Shown here: positions 1-5,517 of the stretch, one piece after another
Numbering within the stretch: the first letter of the stretch is position 1
Layout of the letters: each line of letters begins with the position of its first letter
NCBI GenBank assembly: GCA_023454395.1
Contig: JAEYFY010000299.1
Location: forward strand, 1-10,568
DNA: 10,568 nt
Direction: 5' to 3'
DNA from: Pseudomonadota bacterium
Lineage (GTDB): Bacteria; Pseudomonadota; Gammaproteobacteria; Enterobacterales; Enterobacteriaceae
Notes under the pieces: generated by a model
The model's database searches: none
Seen by the model: only the letters and a program-made list of their open reading frames with translations
Told to the model about the DNA's origin: nothing
Position numbers and translations under genes: made by a program

Positions 1-145
1 GTCAATTATCTGACAAAAATCTGAAACGACTGATAAATAACAGTTGGAAGTAATGACTCACTATATATTTTTATATGATTATCCAGCTATACGCAGGACA
101 TAATAGTAGAAAGTTCTTGAGTTAACCTATAACGAGTTAACACAA

Positions 146-319
146 TCACCTATTGGCAAGTAACAGACAACTTCGCTCTAAAGAGAAAGAGCTAAAAGAG
201 GAAATTACTCTAGATATACTATGTGTATAGTATTGATGAGTACTGTTTTGGTTTTTGAAAAGACTAACCTGTAGACAATGGATCATTACCCATTCACTCC
301 ACACATGGCTTAAACCCAT
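146..319 (-). CDS. Possible small leader protein (57 aa), weakly YqgB-like
   Basis: This is a minus-strand open frame. It can be read from a GTG at 385 (79 aa) or from an ATG at 319 (57 aa). I prefer 319 because AGGGA (plus 328-332) lies 8 nt upstream of it, whereas the GTG at 385 has no ribosome binding site and sits only a few bases after the predicted transcription start. The translated stretch from SLLGKW through VMIHCLQVSLFKN (in the longer reading) has a faint resemblance to E. coli YqgB (SLL..., GL.S, V.N/H-C), recalled from memory. YqgB lies at the same place, between metK and speA. E. coli YqgB is about 43 aa and ends near the matching Cys-containing segment, whereas this frame runs on with Ser-rich sequence. 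It could equally be a chance frame inside a structured RNA leader. Confidence 0.2.
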   Translation of the reverse strand: MGLSHVWSEWVMIHCLQVSLFKNQNSTHQYYTHSISRVISSFSSFSLERSCLLLANR

Positions 320-388
320 AAGCCATTTCCCTAACAGAGAAACAGGATCAGAAATCCTGCGGTTTACACTGTGTTCAGATTTCACAGT
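305..388 (-). other. Cluster of three perfect hairpins in the minus-strand leader
   Basis: Three perfect inverted repeats lie in 84 bp. ACTGTG (368-373) pairs with CACAGT (383-388) over a 9-nt loop. CAGGAT (343-348) pairs with ATCCTG (354-359) over a 5-nt loop. ATGGCTTA (305-312) pairs with TAAGCCAT (319-326) over a 6-nt loop. They lie just downstream of the minus-strand promoter, so they would form the 5' end of that transcript. None has a U-tract on either side, so they are not simple terminators. A structured 5' leader is the likeliest reading; I recognise no riboswitch class. Confidence 0.45.
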
Positions 389-397
389 AATCGCGAG

Positions 398-426
398 GTT
401 ATACCTTTAGTTAGTAAAAAATGCAA
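398..426 (-). promoter_or_regulatory. Minus-strand sigma-70 promoter with GC-rich discriminator
   Basis: Read on the minus strand there is TTGCAT (plus 421-426), a spacer of exactly 17 bp, then TATAAC (plus 398-403). The -10 matches the consensus at 5 of 6 positions; the -35 shares only the TTG. The -10 is followed directly by CTCGCG, a GC-rich discriminator in otherwise AT-rich DNA, which puts the transcription start near 390-391. Such discriminators are typical of promoters inhibited by ppGpp/DksA. The transcript would run left through the hairpins and the small frame, probably towards speA. Confidence 0.45.
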
Positions 427-457
427 AGCAAAAAGTACAAAAAGCTTTTTTTTCTCT

Positions 458-490
458 ACTCACTATTTTCTCAACGCAAAAATAGTGGGT
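458..490. repeat. 12-bp inverted repeat between the divergent promoters
   Basis: ACTCACTATTTT (458-469) pairs with AAAATAGTGGGT (479-490) with a single G-T wobble, over a 9-nt loop. There is no run of T after it on the plus strand, and on the minus strand it is followed by AGAGAAAA rather than T. It is therefore more likely a protein-binding palindrome or a leader hairpin than a terminator. Its role is unknown. Confidence 0.4.
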
Positions 491-573
491 AACAAAAAAT
501 AAGATTAACTGTTTGATTCTGCTTTATCCCTATATTTGATTAAAAAAAACTGGAATTAAAGAGAGAAGAGTCA

Positions 574-603
574 TAAAATGGACGTCTAGATGTTAAAACA
601 TCC
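574..603 (+). promoter_or_regulatory. MetJ operator (tandem met boxes) overlapping the metK promoter
   Basis: Three contiguous 8-bp units match the met box AGACGTCT: GGACGTCT (580-587, 7 of 8), AGATGTTA (588-595, 5 of 8) and AAACATCC (596-603, 5 of 8). A perfect GATGTT/AACATC palindrome spans 589-602. A good -10, TAAAAT (574-579), directly abuts the first box; the -35 (around 550-556) is poor. MetJ with S-adenosylmethionine as co-repressor binds tandem met boxes and represses metK in enterics. The position just downstream of the -10 suits repression. Confidence 0.75.
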
Positions 604-639
604 ATCCTTAAACCGTTTGTATTAAGGTAACGAAATATA

Positions 640-1794
640 ATGACTACACACCTTTTTACTTCTGAATCAGTCTCAGAAGGTCATCCAGATAAAATTGCAG
701 ATCAAATTTCTGATGCTGTTTTGGATGCAATTTTAGAACAAGATCCTAAAGCACGCGTTGCCTGCGAAACTTACGTTAAGACAGGCATGGTTATGGTAGG
801 CGGAGAAATTACCACCAAAGCTTGGGTCGATATCGAAGAAATTACACGTAATACTGTTCGCGAAATCGGCTATACCAGTTCCGAGATGGGCTTTGATGCT
901 AATTCCTGCGCAGTTATCAGTGCGATTGGTAAACAATCTCCTGATATCAACCAAGGTGTTGACCGTTCAAATCCATTAGAACAAGGTGCTGGCGACCAAG
1001 GTTTAATGTTTGGTTATGCAACCAACGAAACTGACGTATTAATGCCTGCTCCAATTACTTATGCTCATCGCTTAGTTCAGCGCCAAGCACAAGTTCGTAA
1101 AAGTGGTACTTTATCTTGGCTACGCCCTGATGCAAAAAGCCAAATTACCTTCCAATATGACAACAATAAAGTTGTTGGTATTGATGCAGTTGTATTATCA
1201 ACTCAGCATTCTGAAGATATTTCACAAAAAGATCTGCATGAAGCCGTGATGGAAGAGATCATTAAACCTGTTCTGCCAGCAGAATGGTTAAATGAGCAAA
1301 CTAAATATTTCATCAACCCAACAGGTCGTTTTGTTATCGGTGGACCAATGGGTGACTGTGGTTTAACTGGTCGTAAAATCATTGTCGATACTTACGGCGG
1401 TATGGCTCGTCACGGCGGTGGCGCTTTCTCTGGTAAAGATCCATCGAAAGTTGACCGTTCAGCAGCTTATGCTGCACGTTACGTTGCTAAAAACATCGTG
1501 GCAGCAGGTTTAGCAGATCGTTGTGAAATCCAAGTTTCTTACGCAATCGGTGTGGCAGAGCCAACATCCATTATGGTAGAAACATTTGGTACTGAAAAAG
1601 TCCCAACAGCACAACTGGTCCTGTTAGTGCGTGAATTCTTTGACTTACGTCCTTATGGATTAATTCAAATGTTAGATTTACTGCACCCAATCTACCAAAA
1701 AACGGCTGCTTACGGTCACTTTGGTCGTCCTGAATTCCCTTGGGAAGCAACGGATAAAGCTGAAATCTTACGTGAAGCAGCAGGCTTAAAATAA
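640..1794 (+). CDS. metK: S-adenosylmethionine synthase MetK
   Basis: MetK makes S-adenosylmethionine from methionine and ATP in the cytoplasm, releasing phosphate and pyrophosphate; it acts as a homotetramer. At 384 aa the protein has the length of E. coli MetK and aligns with it throughout. Visible family motifs are the N-terminal GHPDK (residues 14-18, with the catalytic His and the metal-binding Asp), the signature [12 protein letters not shown] (116-127), and the glycine-rich loop GGGAFSGKD (259-267). The C-terminus ends in AAGLK as in E. coli. The ATG at 640 gives the conserved N-terminus and has AAGGT upstream, with a slightly long spacing. Expression is probably repressed by MetJ through the boxes at 580-603. 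The gene is monocistronic, with a terminator right after it, and it converges with bcsG. It is intact. Confidence 0.98.
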   Translation: MTTHLFTSESVSEGHPDKIADQISDAVLDAILEQDPKARVACETYVKTGMVMVGGEITTKAWVDIEEITRNTVREIGYTSSEMGFDANSCAVISAIGKQSPDINQGVDRSNPLEQGAGDQGLMFGYATNETDVLMPAPITYAHRLVQRQAQVRKSGTLSWLRPDAKSQITFQYDNNKVVGIDAVVLSTQHSEDISQKDLHEAVMEEIIKPVLPAEWLNEQTKYFINPTGRFVIGGPMGDCGLTGRKIIVDTYGGMARHGGGAFSGKDPSKVDRSAAYAARYVAKNIVAAGLADRCEIQVSYAIGVAEPTSIMVETFGTEKVPTAQLVLLVREFFDLRPYGLIQMLDLLHPIYQKTAAYGHFGRPEFPWEATDKAEILREAAGLK

Positions 1795-1803
1795 GCCTCT
1801 TGC

Positions 1804-1822
1804 CAATAACGTCACGTTATTG
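1804..1822 (+). repeat. Hairpin immediately after the metK stop
   Basis: CAATAACG (1804-1811) pairs perfectly with CGTTATTG (1815-1822) over a 3-nt loop, 9 bp after the metK stop codon. The following bases (ATTTTAAT) are too poor in T to make it a clear terminator. It could protect the mRNA 3' end or assist the terminator that follows. Confidence 0.5.
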
Positions 1823-1830
1823 ATTTTAAT

Positions 1831-1862
1831 AAAACCACATCTTTATGGATGTGGTTTTTTTT
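1831..1862 (+). terminator. Intrinsic terminator of metK
   Basis: AACCACATC (1833-1841) pairs perfectly with GATGTGGTT (1848-1856) over a 6-nt loop. Flanking A/T pairs extend the stem to about 11 bp. A run of eight T follows the core stem (to 1862). This is a classical Rho-independent terminator for metK. The A-run on the left may let it work in part for transcripts from bcsG as well. Confidence 0.9.
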
Positions 1863-1886
1863 ATGACTGCTATTTATAAACCCCAT

Positions 1887-1911
1887 AAAAAAACCCCGCA
1901 ATCATACGGGG
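1887..1911 (-). terminator. Intrinsic terminator of bcsG
   Basis: On the minus strand, CCCCG and CGGGG (plus 1907-1911 and 1894-1898) form a GC-only stem over an 8-nt loop, followed by seven T (plus 1887-1893). It lies about 70 bp past the bcsG stop. With the metK terminator it insulates the two convergent genes. Confidence 0.8.
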
Positions 1912-1981
1912 ATCTCAATAAGAGAAAACGAGAACATAGATTTATGATGAAATAATTTGTCTCATAAAAAGCGATAAAAAG

Positions 1982-3727
1982 TTAGTTAGGATAATTAATC
2001 CACTCACCTCCATTTAACTTGATATAAGACTGCCCTTGATAATCAACCACAACCGTCGCTTGGTTTTCCGCAACATTGGCTGTTTTAGGAAGTTCATGGG
2101 CTAATGCATCCCAATCAATAACGGATTGGTTAAAAACATCCCCATTCACATTACGAGAAATAAACTCAGAGATAGCTAAATAGCTACTTGGTTCATCAAC
2201 AATTACCGGTGGTTCAAATGATGCTTGGTCTTTTATTCCAGTGAAACGAATACCAACAGGTACAGTAGTAATACTTTGGCTTGGAATATCTCTTAACCCT
2301 GACATTTGCGTCTTATCACCTTGTAAAGCGGCACCATGCTCAGGCACAATCACCACCATCACTTTTCTTCCTTTTTTATCTAACTCATTCATAAAGTTAT
2401 CTAAATTATCAAGTAATGTAGAGGCACGTTTGCCGTAATCTGCAGTACTATTTTCGCCTACATAACGGTTACCATCATGTAGTGACACCAAGTTGACAAA
2501 GGTCACAGTGCGATCTTCATTAGATTGTTCACGCGCTTTCAACCAACGTTGTAATGTTTCTTTATCGTTGTAAATTTTGGTGCCATCAAATGCGGTAATT
2601 TGATGAGAAAGATTTTCTTGATCTTGTAAGGCGATATTAAGATTACCGAGTTGTCGGAGTTCTTTGAGGTAATTACCAAACTTCCCGTTATGGTCGAGTA
2701 CCAATTTCTTAGCAAATCCTAATGATGATAAATTATCCATCAGCAAGCATTGTGTATCTGCGGGATCGTATAAATCAGAATGGTGAGTCTGACCACAACT
2801 GGCGCGCAATAATCTTAACGACGCAGGGCCACTATAAGAAGATACGGTATTAAAGTGGCTAAATAACACATTAAAGTTACCCCAAATAGGGTGTTCTTGT
2901 AGCCCTACAGCCGCCGCATCAGCGGTAGAAAGTGAACAAATATTAATAATCAAGATATCAAAAGGTTGGGCATTGGCGGCTAACTGCGCAGGAAATGGTG
3001 TCGTACGTTTTTTCTCGTAACCATAAAATTGAGTAAGCCAATCATCCAATACCTTATTATTAACCTTCTGTTTTTGTGGAGGATAAACAGTATTAATTGA
3101 TGCAGTTTCTACCTCTTTAGTCGGTACAACTTCAGGAGGTACTTGTGGTTCAACTGATGCAGGCAACACCTCAGGCACTTTGGCAACGACAGTGTTTTTT
3201 TCTGTATTAATGTTACTTTCTTGCGTAAAAGTATTTGCTGAAACAGAAGGTACCACACCTTGAGAAATATGAGTAAACCCACCAATATTTAGCCACAATA
3301 CACCAGCAATAATAAAAACAGATACCCTTACCCACTGCTCAATAAAAAGATAACCAACTAACAAAACAAAAGCGACACCTATCATTTTGATATTGATAAA
3401 GTTAACAGTTAACTCAACAAGGTAATCGAAGGAAAAATGTTTAAGTTGCCCGCCTTGGGCAAGTACCGTTGAAAAGCTAGGTAACCAAGTATCATGATAA
3501 AATAGAATTATCCCTATTGGGATAGCGACCCAATTACGCATTTTATGCCAAATATTTTTTGGTAATGGGAACAATAAAAAGGCAAGAAAAAGTAAATTGC
3601 TAAAAGCATCAAAATTTAAATAACCATACCAAAGCAAAAAAAACTTTAGTAAAAAATAGAAATTCCATGCTCCCAACCCATGCCAGTAATGTAAAAAATT
3701 GAACTGGGTTGTATTAGATTTGTTCAT
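1982..3727 (-). CDS. bcsG: Cellulose phosphoethanolamine transferase BcsG
   Basis: BcsG is an inner-membrane enzyme that moves phosphoethanolamine from phosphatidylethanolamine to the C6 of glucose in nascent cellulose. The N-terminal third (about residues 20-150) is hydrophobic with about five membrane segments. A Pro/Val/Glu-rich linker (about 160-220) leads to a periplasmic zinc-dependent alkaline-phosphatase-fold domain. Active-site residues known from E. coli BcsG are present at a constant offset of 21: Cys264 (in NICSL), nucleophile Ser299 (in SSYSGPA), His417 (LHDGN), Glu463-His464 (VPEHG) and Arg479 (SGLRDIPS). The protein is 581 aa against about 559 in E. coli; the extra length lies at or before the linker. 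The ATG at 3727 has AGGA (plus 3735-3738) 7 nt upstream. Unlike E. coli, it is not preceded by bcsE and bcsF but stands alone, divergent from bcsR. The gene is intact and likely active. Confidence 0.96.
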   Translation of the reverse strand: MNKSNTTQFNFLHYWHGLGAWNFYFLLKFFLLWYGYLNFDAFSNLLFLAFLLFPLPKNIWHKMRNWVAIPIGIILFYHDTWLPSFSTVLAQGGQLKHFSFDYLVELTVNFINIKMIGVAFVLLVGYLFIEQWVRVSVFIIAGVLWLNIGGFTHISQGVVPSVSANTFTQESNINTEKNTVVAKVPEVLPASVEPQVPPEVVPTKEVETASINTVYPPQKQKVNNKVLDDWLTQFYGYEKKRTTPFPAQLAANAQPFDILIINICSLSTADAAAVGLQEHPIWGNFNVLFSHFNTVSSYSGPASLRLLRASCGQTHHSDLYDPADTQCLLMDNLSSLGFAKKLVLDHNGKFGNYLKELRQLGNLNIALQDQENLSHQITAFDGTKIYNDKETLQRWLKAREQSNEDRTVTFVNLVSLHDGNRYVGENSTADYGKRASTLLDNLDNFMNELDKKGRKVMVVIVPEHGAALQGDKTQMSGLRDIPSQSITTVPVGIRFTGIKDQASFEPPVIVDEPSSYLAISEFISRNVNGDVFNQSVIDWDALAHELPKTANVAENQATVVVDYQGQSYIKLNGGEWINYPN

Positions 3728-3786
3728 TTTAATTTCCTACTCTTTAGTATAAATAAATCCAATTCGACAGTTATATGATTACTCAT
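3724..3786 (-). CDS. Possible 20-codon upstream ORF coupled to bcsG
   Basis: A minus-strand ATG at 3786 opens a 20-codon frame (MSNHITVELDLFILKSRKLK) whose TGA overlaps the bcsG start as ATGA. Such an overlap would allow translational coupling. The ribosome binding site ahead of it is weak, and short frames of this size are common by chance. I know no homologue. It is not BcsF, which is about 63 aa with a membrane segment. Confidence 0.12.
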   Translation of the reverse strand: MSNHITVELDLFILKSRKLK

Positions 3787-4219
3787 ATCTGTCTTTTTAT
3801 TACTTCTGATATTTAATTAACTACTAAATAAACATATAAGAGAATATTTATTTAAAACCAAGTAAAAACCCTTAAATAAAAAAACGAAAAAAAGTAACTC
3901 GCCAGAAAACACTGACCTCTTATATAAAAGAGAAATTATGCTAGAAAACTTATTTAAGATGAGTTTGAAAAATAAAACACTCAACGTTCTATTTATATAA
4001 TAGCGTCTATTTTTAAAAATGGTGCTTTATTTACATTAAATAATGAAACACAGAGTTATCTTATTTTTATATTTCGAAACAAAAACAAAACAAAGCACAC
4101 ATTAATAACACTGAACAACAATTAATAAACATATTTATCAATAAACAAACAAGAACCTCAATATAAAAACAGAACCAATCAATAAAAGACTACAATATAA
4201 TGATTTTTCTATAAAAAAT

Positions 4220-4255
4220 GATAACGATCAAGATACGATAATGATCATCGTATTT
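4220..4255. promoter_or_regulatory. Fur-like binding site / 21-bp palindrome
   Basis: Bases 4237-4255 match the 19-bp Fur consensus at 14 positions by my count, starting with a perfect GATAATGAT. A second, overlapping register at 4220-4238 matches at 11. Independently, 4233-4253 form an odd-centred palindrome (ATACGAT/ATCGTAT outer arms) with one mismatched pair per arm. AT-rich surroundings raise the chance of a spurious match. Another regulator could be the real ligand. Confidence 0.35.
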
Positions 4256-4443
4256 AAATAATTTAATATATTGTTATAAACAGCTATTTTACATTTCTTT
4301 TTTATTTCTTTATTTTGCAGCTGAATTCTTTCCACTTATATTTAATGATAAAAATTAAAAATATAAAAAACATAAAAGAAAACCAATAGTCATCATTTGT
4401 GAAAATAAGATAATAAATATCTATTTTATGTGTTTTTACGTAA

Positions 4444-4472
4444 TTGAAATAATGTATTTTAAAGCCTATTCT
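4444..4472 (+). promoter_or_regulatory. Candidate sigma-70 promoter for bcsRQAB
   Basis: TTGAAA (4444-4449, 5 of 6) is followed after 17 bp by TATTCT (4467-4472, 4 of 6). Transcription would start near 4479 and leave a leader of about 100 nt before bcsR. In DNA this AT-rich other promoter-like pairs exist, for example TTGCAG/TATATT at 4315-4342 with 16-bp spacing, so the assignment is tentative. Confidence 0.35.
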
Positions 4473-4579
4473 AAAATAAGAACCTTAATTAAATAGAACA
4501 ATTAATAATCAAATACTATTTTTATCAAGATTTTAATTCTGATGGAAATCTATTTTTATTTTATCTGGAGGTTATTAAA

Positions 4580-4771
4580 ATGAAAAATGAAAGTTTTATT
4601 AATTCAAATATGAAAATAGAAAAAAATAATCTAAACAAGGACATTGATAAACTAAAAAAATTATTTTCATTAAATAACTATCACTATCAGGATATTAATA
4701 AAGAAGAAGTGAATAATATGCTTATTTATCGCTGGCCATTACTTAATGCATTTCATTACATGACTAAATGA
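4580..4771 (+). CDS. bcsR: Cellulose biosynthesis protein BcsR
   Basis: BcsR (YhjR family) is a small cytosolic regulator that binds BcsQ; in E. coli the BcsR-BcsQ complex is needed for assembly and activity of the synthase. At 63 aa it equals the family length (62 aa in E. coli). The C-terminal two thirds align clearly with E. coli BcsR: D-I-x-x-L-K-x-x-F-S-L near residues 21-31, Y-x-D-I near 36-39, and RWPLL at 51-55. The first 20 residues are Asn/Lys-rich and not conserved. A strong ribosome binding site, TGGAGG (4566-4571), lies 8 nt before the ATG. The gene opens the operon. Its stop overlaps the first possible bcsQ start as ATGA and comes 8 bp before the preferred one, so translation of the two is probably coupled. 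Confidence 0.92.
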   Translation: MKNESFINSNMKIEKNNLNKDIDKLKKLFSLNNYHYQDINKEEVNNMLIYRWPLLNAFHYMTK

Positions 4772-4779
4772 GGCTAACT

Positions 4780-5517
4780 ATGCCACTTATTGTATTAAAA
4801 GGGCTACGAGGTGGAGTGGGTACAACGTCCACGGCAATTGCACTTGCTCGGCAATTTAATCAACAAAATAAAGAAGTGCTTATTATTGATAACTGCACTG
4901 AAAATATTTTGTCTTTCTATTTTCCAGCACAGCAAAAAAGTACCACATTAAGTCAGGCATTATTAGCAGAAACACCAATAGAGGAGAGTATTTTTTACTA
5001 TCGACCACACTACCAAGTGTTACCTTTTGGTTTGGTTAATATGAAGGATCACTTGCTCTTACAGTTATCATTCTCAGCAAAACAACACCTTACCCATTTT
5101 TTAACGACATTTATTCAGCTACACCCTGATGTCATTATTTTAATGGATTTACAGCACACACAAGACACTCTTTTCACGCCTTGGATAGAAAAAGCAGATG
5201 TTTTTTTCACCGTAGCAATGGCAGAAAGCAACTGTCATATTCGGCTTAATCAGCACGCATTTATCGAAAATGAATATGTCCTGATTAACCAATTTCGTGC
5301 CACCAGCCAAATTCACCAAGATTTCTATCAATTTTGGCAAACAACACCATTTCCATTATGCCCTGTTGTTCTTCATCGAGATGAAGCCTCACTAGAGTCC
5401 TGTGCCTCACGTTTACCTTTATATGATTACCGAGCTAATTGCATGTTAGTAGAAGAAATATCGCAACTTGCTCAATGGTGTTTTTCGTTATTTGAGAGGA
5501 AAGAAGGACAGCCATAA
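4780..5517 (+). CDS. bcsQ: Cellulose biosynthesis protein BcsQ (MinD/ParA-like ATPase)
   Basis: BcsQ is a cytosolic SIMIBI-class NTPase related to MinD/ParA. With BcsR it docks on the synthase; in E. coli it is required for cellulose production. The frame is open from 4768, but the ATG at 4780 is preferred: GAGG (4770-4773) lies 6 nt upstream, and MPLIVLKGLRGG then aligns with the E. coli start. This gives 245 aa, close to E. coli. The nucleotide loop is GLRGGVGTT (residues 8-16), with Arg and Thr where MinD has lysines, as in E. coli BcsQ. Asp37 follows in VLIID, a Walker-B-like IILMDL is further on, and the family motif NCHIRL and LHRDEA are present. No premature stop is seen, unlike E. coli K-12. 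Its TAA overlaps the bcsA ATG (TAATG). Confidence 0.95.
   Translation: MPLIVLKGLRGGVGTTSTAIALARQFNQQNKEVLIIDNCTENILSFYFPAQQKSTTLSQALLAETPIEESIFYYRPHYQVLPFGLVNMKDHLLLQLSFSAKQHLTHFLTTFIQLHPDVIILMDLQHTQDTLFTPWIEKADVFFTVAMAESNCHIRLNQHAFIENEYVLINQFRATSQIHQDFYQFWQTTPFPLCPVVLHRDEASLESCASRLPLYDYRANCMLVEEISQLAQWCFSLFERKEGQP

Larger units (their letters stand above)
1..639. other. Intergenic regulatory region upstream of metK
   Basis: This 639-bp stretch carries no gene that I can assign with confidence. It holds the metK operator and probable promoter at its right end, and a minus-strand promoter (398-426). That promoter reads into a series of perfect short hairpins at 368-388, 343-359 and 305-326. 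Bases 1-145 contain AT-rich DNA and a GAGTTAAC direct repeat (119-126 and 134-141) whose palindromic GTTAAC cores can also pair with each other. In E. coli the gene divergent from metK is speA (arginine decarboxylase), preceded by yqgB. If that synteny holds here, the minus-strand signals are the speA leader. No speA coding sequence is visible at the left edge, so this is inference. Confidence 0.6.
3728..4579. other. 852-bp AT-rich divergent regulatory region (bcsG/bcsR)
   Basis: This is by far the most AT-rich part of the window, with many A- and T-tracts and stops in all frames. I find no gene here other than the doubtful 20-codon frame next to bcsG, no tRNA, and no recognisable bcsE or bcsF remnant. 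It holds a near-perfect palindrome resembling a Fur site (4233-4253), a candidate promoter (4444-4472) and the strong bcsR ribosome binding site. Such long, curved, A-tract-rich DNA is what H-NS-type silencers bind. It is probably the control region for both transcription units. Confidence 0.6.

Noticed and set aside
1..60. 5' end of speA at the left edge on the minus strand
   Set aside because: The reverse complement shows no start followed by the conserved arginine decarboxylase N-terminus; speA, if present, begins outside the window.
428..456. AAAAAGCTTTTTTTT as a rightward terminator
   Set aside because: The self-complementary core has no loop or GC stem, and the alternative pairing has a six-pair A/T stem, too weak for an intrinsic terminator.
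733..954. 73-aa minus-strand frame inside metK
   Set aside because: Shadow of metK; Cys/Phe-rich translation without any recognisable domain and no separate promoter or ribosome binding site.
4060..4180. Runs of AACAAA/AATAAAC-like words as a tandem repeat or CRISPR
   Set aside because: The words are irregular, without constant repeat length or spacing; they reflect base composition.
3728..4579. Degraded bcsF or bcsE between bcsG and bcsR
   Set aside because: No frame of suitable length, and no stretch resembling the BcsF membrane segment or BcsE in the parts I translated; stops are frequent in all frames.
4768..4779. ATG at 4768 as the bcsQ start
   Set aside because: The ATG at 4780 has GAGG at ideal spacing and gives the conserved BcsQ N-terminus, so the four extra codons are probably not translated.
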